Of a stretch of 64,000 nucleotides of DNA, positions 17,445 through 24,840 are shown in pieces; within the stretch, counting starts at the first letter, position 1, and every line of letters starts with the position of its first letter. The notes under the pieces are model-generated. The model did not search any database. It was not told the origin of the DNA and saw only the letters and a program-made list of their open reading frames with translations. The position numbers and the translations under genes are program-made. Location: positions 2,953,313 to 3,017,312 of the forward strand of contig NZ_AP029023.1 of the NCBI RefSeq assembly GCF_037076555.1, written 5' to 3'. The DNA comes from Methylophilus sp. DW102 (GTDB lineage Bacteria > Pseudomonadota > Gammaproteobacteria > Burkholderiales > Methylophilaceae).

Positions 17445-17832
17445 ATTTCAGCATGCCCATCAAGCGCGACATGATAAGTGCCGGATTATTCTCCACCACA
17501 CCATTCGGCGTTAATTGATTCACCACATCGGGTAAATGTTCGGCAATTTTGCTGCTCAGCTCATCGGTCGTCATATTCAACTTACCGGCGATCCCACTCA
17601 ATACTGCAGTCCCCAAGGCAGCGCCGATTTGCTGGGCACTCACATTCAAATTCGCCCCTGTGCCTACCCACGAATCAACCTGCTCGCTCAAGCCGCCGTT
17701 TTTCAGCGTTTGCAAAATGCCAGGCAAGCCACCGTATTGTTGAAATAGCTCCATCGCCAGTTTTGCCAATGGACCTTTATCACCCATGACCTTGTTCATC
17801 ATGGCACCAGCGACGCTATCGAATAATCCCAT
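17443..17832 (-). CDS. DUF937 (YidB-like) protein
   Basis: Small alanine/glycine-rich helical protein of 129 residues. It opens with MGLFDSVAGAMMNKVMG and contains NVSAQQIGAALGTAVLSGIAGKLNMTTDEL and a C-terminal LPDVVNQLTPNG, the pattern of the DUF937/YidB family. No signal peptide. Family members are small and of uncertain biochemical role, so I assign none. AGGAG lies 7-8 nt before the ATG. The gene ends at the terminator shared with pyrE. Confidence 0.82.
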   Translation of the reverse strand: MGLFDSVAGAMMNKVMGDKGPLAKLAMELFQQYGGLPGILQTLKNGGLSEQVDSWVGTGANLNVSAQQIGAALGTAVLSGIAGKLNMTTDELSSKIAEHLPDVVNQLTPNGVVENNPALIMSRLMGMLK

Positions 17833-17900
17833 TCTGGGCTGCTCCTAGTTTATTGTCCAAATAGTTCTTCTTTTATTGCACCCAGGCAACGATTACCCCG

Positions 17901-17930
17901 CCTGGATCCGCTCTAGGCCGGAATGACAGA
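17901..17930. repeat. REP-like sequence, degenerate copy 2
   Basis: Starts CCTGGATCCGCTC and ends GGCCGGAATGACAGA; aligns with 15881-15910 allowing a one-base shift (shared GGAT, CCG, GAATGACAGA). It lies in the 170-bp gap upstream of the DUF937 gene. Confidence 0.55.
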
Positions 17931-18002
17931 TCCCAAGAGCCAATCAATCTGCTTTAATAACTATCTTAGAAGTAAATTGTTTACCGATTCAGAAAAGACC
18001 AA

Positions 18003-19088
18003 TCAAAAACGCTCATGCTCGCCCAAATAACGCCATTGTCCCGGCGGTAACTTACCCAAGTTGATACTGCCTATGCGAATCCGTTTTAAGCCGACGACGT
18101 GCAATCCCACCAGTTCACACATGCGTCGAATCTGGCGCTTACGCCCCTCACGTAACACAAATCGCAGTTGATCTTCATTTTGCCAGGAAACTTTGGCAGG
18201 TTTTAACTGCACCCCATCCAGACTCAGGCCATGATTCAACAAAGCCAGGCCATTGGCACTGAGCTGACCTTCAACCCGCACCAAGTATTCTTTTTCAACG
18301 CTGGAGTCATCCCCGATCAGCTTGCGCGCAACGCGGCCATCTTGTGTGAGTATGAGCAGTCCGGTGGAGTCAATATCCAGCCGCCCGGCGGGGGCCAAGC
18401 CACGCAAATGGCCTCGCTTGAAGTGGATACCGCTGCTATCTTCGGGCCATTGATTGTCTGGATTGACCAGTACTACTGCTGGTTCATAGCCATCTTCAGC
18501 CTGGCCGCTGACGTAACCCACTGGTTTGTGTAGCAGAATGGTGACGGTTTCGGCCTGATGCTCTTTGGCATAGGCACTGATAATAATCTCGGCCGCTGGG
18601 TCAATGCGGGTGCCCAAGGTTTCAATGATTTCACCATTGACCTTGACCCAACCGTTCACGATCCAGTCGTCGGCTTCGCGACGTGAGCACAAGCCGCGGT
18701 CGGCCATCACTTTGGACAAGCGAGGCTGCTGGTCAATGGCAGCGGGCGCAGGGGCTGACGGGCGAGTGGGGCGGTCATCGGTTTTTGTCATGCGCGGACG
18801 CTGCTGTTCGCGGTTGTATTCTCGACGGCCGTCGTTGGCGGTGGGTGAGCGTCTCTCTTTTTGTTCGGGTTTGCCATCAAATGCACGTGGCTTTTTATCA
18901 CGCACGGCTTTTTCTTTGCGTGCGGGTTGCGCTTGTGCGTCGCGCGCTTGCGGCACGGCTGCAGCCCGTTCTTTTTTGACAGGGGGCGCTTTGCTGCGGT
19001 CGCGCAACTCGGGTGAAAGTGGCCGCACCGGCTTTTCTCGTTTTTGTTCTGTGGCCGCGGGAGATTTATTGAGTTTGAGCGTAGACAA
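18003..19088 (-). CDS. RsuA/RluB-family pseudouridine synthase with a long basic N-terminal extension
   Basis: Converts a specific rRNA uridine to pseudouridine. Residues 1-120 are a low-complexity tail rich in Lys, Arg, Pro and Ala. An S4 RNA-binding domain ([19 protein letters not shown], 122-140) comes next, then the catalytic domain with [17 protein letters not shown] (235-251, catalytic Asp238) and [15 protein letters not shown] near the end. Whether the site is that of RluB, RluE or RluF cannot be told, so no symbol is given. The start is a TTG at 19088 with GGTGAG 8-9 nt upstream; no in-frame ATG fits better. The basic tail is probably a disordered RNA-binding arm. Confidence 0.85.
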   Translation of the reverse strand: MSTLKLNKSPAATEQKREKPVRPLSPELRDRSKAPPVKKERAAAVPQARDAQAQPARKEKAVRDKKPRAFDGKPEQKERRSPTANDGRREYNREQQRPRMTKTDDRPTRPSAPAPAAIDQQPRLSKVMADRGLCSRREADDWIVNGWVKVNGEIIETLGTRIDPAAEIIISAYAKEHQAETVTILLHKPVGYVSGQAEDGYEPAVVLVNPDNQWPEDSSGIHFKRGHLRGLAPAGRLDIDSTGLLILTQDGRVARKLIGDDSSVEKEYLVRVEGQLSANGLALLNHGLSLDGVQLKPAKVSWQNEDQLRFVLREGRKRQIRRMCELVGLHVVGLKRIRIGSINLGKLPPGQWRYLGEHERF

Positions 19089-19131
19089 AGTAGTCGTCTC
19101 ACCATAGAAATGAATAAGACGCTATTGTAAT

Positions 19132-20424
19132 TTATTTGACTGGCAGCGGACGAAAATTCAGGGTGCCAGGCTGTTTGCGGGCACTTTCCGGCATATAGTG
19201 CAAAATACTTTCAGCACGCGACAATACGGGGTTTCTGGCAATAAACTGTTGTTTCCAGGCACGGTGCGGGTTGCGGATGATGCCCGCCAGCCAGGCGGCC
19301 TGAATCGGATTCATCTTGGCAGGCTCCAGGCCAAAATAATAGTTGGCCGCTGCGTGTGCACCACACAGCCCCGGGCCCCAATCCACCGTATTCAGATACA
19401 AATTAAGAATTTGTGTTTTATTTAAAGTGTGTTCGAGCTGCACCGCGTAGAGCAATTCTTCAATTTTACGCTTCCAGGTCCGTTCACCATTGGTGAACAT
19501 GTATTTCACGACCTGCTGGGTGATGGTGCTGCCGCCTACCGCTTTATCCGTGCTTTCTTTGCCTAATAGCTGCCGCATTTGCGTGAGCACATAGCCGGGA
19601 TGGTGCCTGAACTCGGCATCCTCGGCGATGATCACCGCCATCGGCAGCCAATGCCCCATGTTTTCATAACTGAGCCAGTGGACTTTTTCAGGATGTTTTT
19701 GCTCATCAAGCAAGGGGCAATCATACTGCACCGTCGACGCTGTGACTTTGCTGAGATCAAGCCCTGTCACTTGCAGCTGTTCAAGCTGAGGTTGTGCACT
19801 CCAGCTCTGCTTGGGCCAGCGCAGGGTACCGCTGGCGCTAAGAATGCCTGAGACATGCGCCTGCGAGATGCTGGAGGAATGACTGGCCAAGGGTGCCAGC
19901 AAGCTCGCTAAGGGGGTAGCAGGCAGCGTCCAGTTAAGCTTTAAGGCGTGCATGGTGACTTTGCCTTCAAAGTTAATTTTGAAGGCGGGCGGGGGCTCTG
20001 CGGAAGGGGTATTGGGGAGCGCTGAGGAGTGCGCAACCAGGTGTCCGTGAAGTTGCTGGCCATTCAGCTTGAGCCATAACTCGACACTTTCCAGCATCAG
20101 GGGCTTATCACTCACCGATTTAGCGATTAACCAGCATTGCTGGCAGTGGACACGCAAGCCGTCTGCATCATACAAGCGGATCTGGCCATGGTGCAGGCTA
20201 AATGCCTTGTGGTCCAGCCACCAGCGGCCAACTGGCGAGGTCGCCAGCATGAACAGCGGCAACACACGGACCTGAACGCCACTGCCTATCGGCAGCTTTA
20301 TTCGCCAGGCAGTTTTATCATAGGGCTGCCAAATCCAGGCGGTGACGGCGAGCGTTGTCAGCAGAACAGCTGCCAAGAGCGTGAGTAACAGGCGTTTGCA
20401 CCAGAGTCTGACCATGTTGAGCAA
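19132..20424 (-). CDS. GT51 peptidoglycan transglycosylase with a long N-terminal periplasmic region
   Basis: Membrane-anchored glycosyltransferase that polymerises lipid II glycan strands. One membrane segment is at about residues 8-31. The GT51 hallmarks EDAEFRHHPG (268-277, catalytic Glu268) and GGSTITQQ (297-304) are followed by the helical remainder; no transpeptidase domain follows. At 430 residues it is much longer than MtgA (about 240). The extra 200-residue region (about 40-240) is strand-rich and looks AsmA-like, ahead of the catalytic part. The TTG at 20424 lies 4 nt from the preceding stop; an ATG at 20415 is an alternative start. It follows the 2Fe-2S protein gene directly. Confidence 0.8.
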   Translation of the reverse strand: MLNMVRLWCKRLLLTLLAAVLLTTLAVTAWIWQPYDKTAWRIKLPIGSGVQVRVLPLFMLATSPVGRWWLDHKAFSLHHGQIRLYDADGLRVHCQQCWLIAKSVSDKPLMLESVELWLKLNGQQLHGHLVAHSSALPNTPSAEPPPAFKINFEGKVTMHALKLNWTLPATPLASLLAPLASHSSSISQAHVSGILSASGTLRWPKQSWSAQPQLEQLQVTGLDLSKVTASTVQYDCPLLDEQKHPEKVHWLSYENMGHWLPMAVIIAEDAEFRHHPGYVLTQMRQLLGKESTDKAVGGSTITQQVVKYMFTNGERTWKRKIEELLYAVQLEHTLNKTQILNLYLNTVDWGPGLCGAHAAANYYFGLEPAKMNPIQAAWLAGIIRNPHRAWKQQFIARNPVLSRAESILHYMPESARKQPGTLNFRPLPVK

Positions 20425-20427
20425 TGC

Positions 20428-20742
20428 TTAGACCACCAGGCGCTCCACAACCTTGCCTTGCTGCAGATGACTTTCGATGATGTCGTCAATATCGCTTTCA
20501 TCGACAAAGGTATACCAAACCGCATCTGGATAGACGACCATGACCGGGCCAACGCCACAACGGTCCAGGCAACCGGCACGGTTAATCCGCACTTTGCCAG
20601 CCCCAGCCAAGCCTTGCTGTTTGACCTGCTTTTTCATGTAATCAAAAGCCGCTTCGGCACCTTTGTGCATACAACAGTCTTCACCGTTTTCACGCTGGTT
20701 CAGGCAGAAAAAGACATGGTATTGAAAGTGGCTTGGAGTCAT
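20428..20742 (-). CDS. thioredoxin-like [2Fe-2S] ferredoxin
   Basis: 104-residue small ferredoxin of the thioredoxin-like type. Cysteines fit a [2Fe-2S] site: Cys13 (FFCLN), Cys23/Cys24 (GEDCC), Cys58 and Cys62 (GCLDRCGVGP). The C-terminal half, PVMVVYPDAVWYTFVDESDIDDII, is typical of the family also seen in NuoE-like and (2Fe-2S) domain proteins. The electron partner is unknown. GAGG lies about 8 nt before the ATG. It sits between a TonB-like gene and the GT51 gene on the same strand, probably in one transcript. Confidence 0.8.
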   Translation of the reverse strand: MTPSHFQYHVFFCLNQRENGEDCCMHKGAEAAFDYMKKQVKQQGLAGAGKVRINRAGCLDRCGVGPVMVVYPDAVWYTFVDESDIDDIIESHLQQGKVVERLVV

Positions 20743-20773
20743 CTAAATTGCCTCAGTAAATAGGGACTGCACA

Positions 20774-21727
20774 TTACTCAGTCGAAAGTTGGTCATCCCT
20801 GGTAAAGTTCCAGGTACGGGTAATACTCAGCACATCGGTATCCTGACGAATATCTTCGGTGAATACCGGAAACGGCGCGGCCAATTGCACAATGCGACGT
20901 GCGGACTCATCGAGCAACCTGTGCCCGGAGCTGCGATGAATACGAATATCTTCTATCGACCCATCGGCCTTGATCGACACCGTCATCTGCAATTGACCAT
21001 ATAACTTTTGTGTTCGGGCCGCCTGCGGATAATTCAGGTTTCCCACACGCTCAATTTTTTGCCGCCATTGCTCCACATAATTCGCAAAGCGATATTCGCG
21101 TGTGCGGGCACCGATAAACTGTCGCTTGGGGCGGTTTTCATAGGCCTCCTGCTGCTTGGCAATCAATGCTTCCAGCTTGGCCATTTCTTGCATGGCAGCC
21201 AATTGCGGCTGTGATTGCTCTGGCAGCAATTTTGCCGGCGTTTGCTCTTTGCTGGATGGATGCGGCAATGTGGACGGCGCCTGCAGACTAGTGACCGATG
21301 TACTGGCTTTTAGTTGCGTCAGTAGTGCCTGTGCTTCTTGCTCCAGTTGGGTCACCCGCTGTTTTTCTCGAACCAGCTCAGACTCTTGCGGGGCCGCGGC
21401 AGGCGTTGCTGAGGCGGTGTTTGCCTGTGGCGTAGCGGGCAAGGCTGCTTGTAATTGCTGCACGCTGGGCAGCGGACTTTTCATCTGCCGCTTTTCATCG
21501 GTATTGCCGCCGCGATCAAGGTTGGCTTGTGCCAGCGCATCCGCTTTTTCTGGCGCACTGCGGGTTTTGCTGTTGACCAGCATCACCTGCAAAGAGGGAA
21601 TCTGGTCTTTAAACGCCTTGAGTTCGGGCTGAAAATGGAGCGTCAGCAATACGGCGTGCACCAGTAAAGAAGCCCACAAGGCCCATACCAGTGGTGACTG
21701 TTTGCTGAAACCTTTCACGAGGCCCAT
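20774..21727 (-). CDS. TonB-like energy transducer
   Basis: 317 residues: an N-terminal membrane anchor (about 13-29), a Pro/Ala/Gln-rich helical linker with coiled-coil character (about 90-200), and a C-terminal TonB domain (about 225-310) containing YPQAARTQKLYGQLQMTVSI and RIVQLAAPFP. TonB proteins couple the inner-membrane proton motive force to outer-membrane receptors. No exbB, exbD or TonB-dependent receptor is nearby, so this may be a stand-alone paralogue or serve a different envelope role. It follows mpl by 15 nt on the same strand. Confidence 0.78.
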   Translation of the reverse strand: MGLVKGFSKQSPLVWALWASLLVHAVLLTLHFQPELKAFKDQIPSLQVMLVNSKTRSAPEKADALAQANLDRGGNTDEKRQMKSPLPSVQQLQAALPATPQANTASATPAAAPQESELVREKQRVTQLEQEAQALLTQLKASTSVTSLQAPSTLPHPSSKEQTPAKLLPEQSQPQLAAMQEMAKLEALIAKQQEAYENRPKRQFIGARTREYRFANYVEQWRQKIERVGNLNYPQAARTQKLYGQLQMTVSIKADGSIEDIRIHRSSGHRLLDESARRIVQLAAPFPVFTEDIRQDTDVLSITRTWNFTRDDQLSTE

Positions 21728-21742
21728 GCGGCGTCTGCCTGT

Positions 21743-23113
21743 TTATCCCTGCAAAGCCTGCAATAATTTCTGGTGCACGCCGCCGAACCCGCCATTGCTC
21801 ATCACCAGCACATGGTCGCCAGGTTTGGCCATGGCGCTTACAGCGGCCACTAACTGTGTCAGGTCATCAAAGGTTTGGGCTTTGTGCTGAATCGGCGCCA
21901 GCGCCGCTGCCGCATCCCAGCCCAGGTTGCTGGCGTAGCAAAATACGGCATCGGCATCGCGCAGGCTGTCGGGCAGGGCCTCTTTCATCACACCCAGTTT
22001 CATGGTGTTAGAGCGTGGCTCGAGGACGGCCAGAATGCGAGCTGCGCCCACTTTGGCGCGCAAGCCTGCAACCGTGGTGGCAATCGCGGTAGGATGGTGG
22101 GCAAAATCGTCATACACCGTGATTTCGTTAACCACGCCTTTGACTTCCATGCGGCGTTTGACGTTTTTGAATTCGCTCAAGGCCTCAATCGCAATGCAAG
22201 GTGCAACACCGACATGGCGGGCGGCGGCAATCACTGCCAGCGCATTATTACGGTTATGTTCGCCGAGCAGATTCCAGCTCACATTGCCCTGGCGCTCACC
22301 GTTAAAAAACACATCAAAGCGGCCTTGGGCATCCACATGTTGCACTTGCCAGCCACTCGCGCTGTCTATGCGCTCCACAGCACTCCAACACCCGCGTGCA
22401 AGTACCCGGTCCAGGCTTTCTTGTTGGTTCGCGACCACCAGACCTTGCTGAGGCACGGTGCGCACCAGGTGATGGAACTGCTTTTCAATAGCGGCAAGGT
22501 CGTCAAAGATATCCGCATGATCGAATTCCAGATTATTCAGTACGGCTGTACGCGGACGGTAATGCACGAACTTTGAGCGCTTGTCGAAGAAAGCGGTGTC
22601 ATATTCATCGGCCTCAATCACAAAGAAAGGGGAGACCGATTGCGGATCTTGCCTGGGTGTTTGTGGCAACCGCGCAGAAACACCAAAGTTTTCAGGCACG
22701 CCGCCAATCAAAAAGCCCGGCGCCAACCCGGCGTACTCCAGCACCCAGGCCAGCATCGAAGACGTGGTGGTTTTGCCGTGTGTCCCGGCCACGGCCAGTA
22801 CCCATTTACCTTGCAGCACATTCTCTGCCAGCCACTGTGGGCCAGAAATATAAGGCAATCCTTGATTGAGGATTTCCTCCATTAAAGGATTGCCGCGCGT
22901 CACCACGTTGCCAATCACATAAATATCAGGCTGCAAGCCCGTTTGCGAAGGATCAAAGCCTTGGATCAACTCAATGCCCTGAGCCTCAAGTTGGGTGCTC
23001 ATAGGCGGGTACACATTGGCATCACAGCCAGTGACCCGATGCCCGGCCGCCTTGGCCAGCACGGCGATGCCGCCCATAAACGTGCCACAAATGCCAAGGA
23101 TGTGAATATGCAT
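21743..23113 (-). CDS. mpl: UDP-N-acetylmuramate:L-Ala-gamma-D-Glu-meso-DAP ligase
   Basis: Mur-ligase family enzyme that joins recycled murein tripeptide to UDP-MurNAc, bypassing MurC, D and E. The N-terminus HIHILGICGTFMGG is typical of Mpl and MurC. The ATP loop is GTHGKTTTSSM (110-120), and YDDFAHHPTA (about 341-350) lies in the C-terminal domain. The 456-residue length and ICGTFMGG (Mpl) instead of IGGxGMSG (MurC) favour Mpl. With the AmpG-type permease at 13787 it forms a peptidoglycan-recycling pair. Likely co-transcribed with the TonB-like gene. Confidence 0.93.
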   Translation of the reverse strand: MHIHILGICGTFMGGIAVLAKAAGHRVTGCDANVYPPMSTQLEAQGIELIQGFDPSQTGLQPDIYVIGNVVTRGNPLMEEILNQGLPYISGPQWLAENVLQGKWVLAVAGTHGKTTTSSMLAWVLEYAGLAPGFLIGGVPENFGVSARLPQTPRQDPQSVSPFFVIEADEYDTAFFDKRSKFVHYRPRTAVLNNLEFDHADIFDDLAAIEKQFHHLVRTVPQQGLVVANQQESLDRVLARGCWSAVERIDSASGWQVQHVDAQGRFDVFFNGERQGNVSWNLLGEHNRNNALAVIAAARHVGVAPCIAIEALSEFKNVKRRMEVKGVVNEITVYDDFAHHPTAIATTVAGLRAKVGAARILAVLEPRSNTMKLGVMKEALPDSLRDADAVFCYASNLGWDAAAALAPIQHKAQTFDDLTQLVAAVSAMAKPGDHVLVMSNGGFGGVHQKLLQALQG

Positions 23114-23183
23114 AGAATTTACCAGAACAGATTAACGCATGCATTTTACCAAACAACGTCTGGCAAAACGGTAGTGATGTGAT

Positions 23184-23810
23184 TCAATTTGACGCAAATA
23201 AAGACTGATATGCCCGGCAGTGGGCAGTGATATCGTCCGCCTGGAAAATATCGCTAATCACGGCCAGTGCATCCGCGCCAGCCGTGATCAATGGACGGGC
23301 ATTCTCCAACGTTATCCCCCCAATGCCAACCACCGGCACAGACAACTGTTGCCTGCCTTGCGCAAACAACGCAGTCTCGGCACGCGGCGCATTCGGCTTG
23401 GTAGAAGAAGGATAACAGGCGCCAAAAGCCACGTAATCCGCCCCCGCAGTTTGCGCGTGTTCCGCCAGCGAAAACTGGTTATAGCAAGAAGCGCCAATGA
23501 TTTTTTGTTTACCAAGCAGGGCGCGTGCCTGCGTGATGGCACGGTCATGCTGACCCACATGCACGCCATCTGCATCCAGATGAGCGGCCAGATCAACATG
23601 GTCATTAATCAAAAAGGGAATCTGAGCGCCACGGCATAATGACAACAAGGCTGCCGCTTGCTCCAGACGCAAGGCCTCGGTGGCCGTTTTATGACGGTAT
23701 TGCACAATGGCAACGCCCCCTTGCAAGGCCTGTGCCACCTGTCCGCACAACAATGCAGTGTCATCACAATCTGGCGTGACCAGATACAAACCTTTAATGC
23801 TGAAGCTCAC
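23184..23810 (-). CDS. thiE: thiamine-phosphate synthase
   Basis: Condenses HMP-PP with the thiazole phosphate to form thiamine monophosphate. TIM-barrel protein with KGLYLVTPDCD at the N-terminus, VQYRHK (about residues 37-42 from the GTG), DGVHVGQHD and the C-terminal GIGGIT and ISDIF. I chose the GTG at 23810, preceded by AGGA 8-9 nt upstream, which overlaps the thiD end by 17 nt. An ATG at 23837 would add nine basic residues and enlarge the overlap. Co-transcribed with thiD. No TPP riboswitch is visible upstream of the pair. Confidence 0.9.
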   Translation of the reverse strand: MSFSIKGLYLVTPDCDDTALLCGQVAQALQGGVAIVQYRHKTATEALRLEQAAALLSLCRGAQIPFLINDHVDLAAHLDADGVHVGQHDRAITQARALLGKQKIIGASCYNQFSLAEHAQTAGADYVAFGACYPSSTKPNAPRAETALFAQGRQQLSVPVVGIGGITLENARPLITAGADALAVISDIFQADDITAHCRAYQSLFASN

Positions 23811-24651
23811 TCGCTTTTTCCTGTACCTCGGACTCACGTGCCCAGAAGAAACGGTCGGGAATAAATTGCCCCATGCCCGGCCTAAAAGCGTGACGCAGGG
23901 TTTGCCAGGTGAATTCCTGTGCTTCGTGCACGGCTTCTTCCATACTCAAGCCATGTGCCAAACATGCGGTGATGGCACTGGTGAGCGTGCAGCCAGAGCC
24001 ATGATAACTGCCAGGCAAACGCTCCCAGTGATAATCCTTGATCAGGCCAGGCGCCCCATTTTGTAAACCATACAAACTGTTAACGACGTCATTTGAACGC
24101 TCGTGCGTGCCCGTGATCATCACATATTCAGCCCCCATGCCCAGCAGGCGTAGCGCACATTCTTCAAGCGAGCTATGCTTCACCTCGTCGCTTTCATCGT
24201 AATAGGCCAGGCGACGGGCCTCCAGGCTATTAGGCGTAATCAGAGTGGCTTGCGGGAACAAGAGCTCGCACATCGCGGCCTGCATTTCTTCATTCGACAA
24301 CTCGTCGCCGCGGCCGGATGCAAGAATCGGATCGATGATAAGCGGCACATCCGGGTAATCAGCCACAATCTCGGCAATCACTGCCACATTTTCAACGCTC
24401 CCCAGCAAACCCAATTTAAACGCGCTGACGGAGACATCTTCCAGAATGGTGCGTGCCTGATCATTGATCAGGTCTGCATCCAGTGGCATCACGCTCTCTA
24501 CCCCCACTGTATCTTGCGCGGTAATGCCAGTAATCACTGACAACGGGTAGCACCCGATGCTGGAGAGCGCCAGAATATCGGCCTGCACACCTGCACCACT
24601 GCTGGGATCTGTGGCCGCAAACGTTAAAACGGTGGGAGGGGTATTTGCCAT
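23794..24651 (-). CDS. thiD: hydroxymethylpyrimidine/phosphomethylpyrimidine kinase
   Basis: Ribokinase-fold enzyme that phosphorylates HMP twice to HMP-PP for ThiE. The 285 residues open with VLTFAATDPSSGAGVQADI, the HMP-kinase signature; PLIIDPILASGRG (about 101-113) and the anion-hole loop GSYHGSGCTLTSAI (about 214-227) follow. AAAGGA lies before the ATG. The tRNA-Gly gene lies immediately upstream on the same strand, so both may share a transcript. The C-terminus is slightly long and overlaps thiE. Confidence 0.94.
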   Translation of the reverse strand: MANTPPTVLTFAATDPSSGAGVQADILALSSIGCYPLSVITGITAQDTVGVESVMPLDADLINDQARTILEDVSVSAFKLGLLGSVENVAVIAEIVADYPDVPLIIDPILASGRGDELSNEEMQAAMCELLFPQATLITPNSLEARRLAYYDESDEVKHSSLEECALRLLGMGAEYVMITGTHERSNDVVNSLYGLQNGAPGLIKDYHWERLPGSYHGSGCTLTSAITACLAHGLSMEEAVHEAQEFTWQTLRHAFRPGMGQFIPDRFFWARESEVQEKASELQH

Positions 24652-24662
24652 GAAAAATCCTT

Positions 24663-24736
24663 TGGAGCGGCTGACGGGAATCGAACCCGCGTATCAAGCT
24701 TGGGAAGCTGGCGTTCTACCATTGAACTACAGCCGC
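24663..24736 (-). tRNA. tRNA-Gly(CCC)
   Basis: Full cloverleaf on the minus strand: acceptor GCGGCTG / CAGCCGC with encoded CCA, D-arm GTTCAATGGTAGAAC, anticodon loop TTCCCAA (anticodon CCC, glycine codon GGG) and T-arm with GGTTCGATTCC. The anticodon stem CCAGC / GCTTG contains one C-U mismatch at the second pair. It closely resembles the E. coli tRNA-Gly(CCC) as I recall it, apart from that pair. Confidence 0.95.
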
Positions 24737-24797
24737 AGATGAACGGGCTCTATTTTACTTGGTGTTAGCATGAATACAAAACATTATTCAGCATAAA

Positions 24798-24827
24798 AAT
24801 AAAGCCGGACAATTGCCCGGCTTTATT
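24798..24827 (-). terminator. intrinsic terminator downstream of the TpsA gene
   Basis: Stem AATAAAGCCGG / CCGGCTTTATT with an 8-nt loop, 14 nt past the stop codon of the exoprotein gene. The T-stretch is short and interrupted. Confidence 0.7.
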
Positions 24828-24840
24828 AACACTCAACACA

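Noticed and set aside
23811..24840. TPP riboswitch for thiE-thiD
   Set aside because: The upstream stretch is the tRNA-Gly gene and a short A/T-rich gap; no THI-box core sequences were found.
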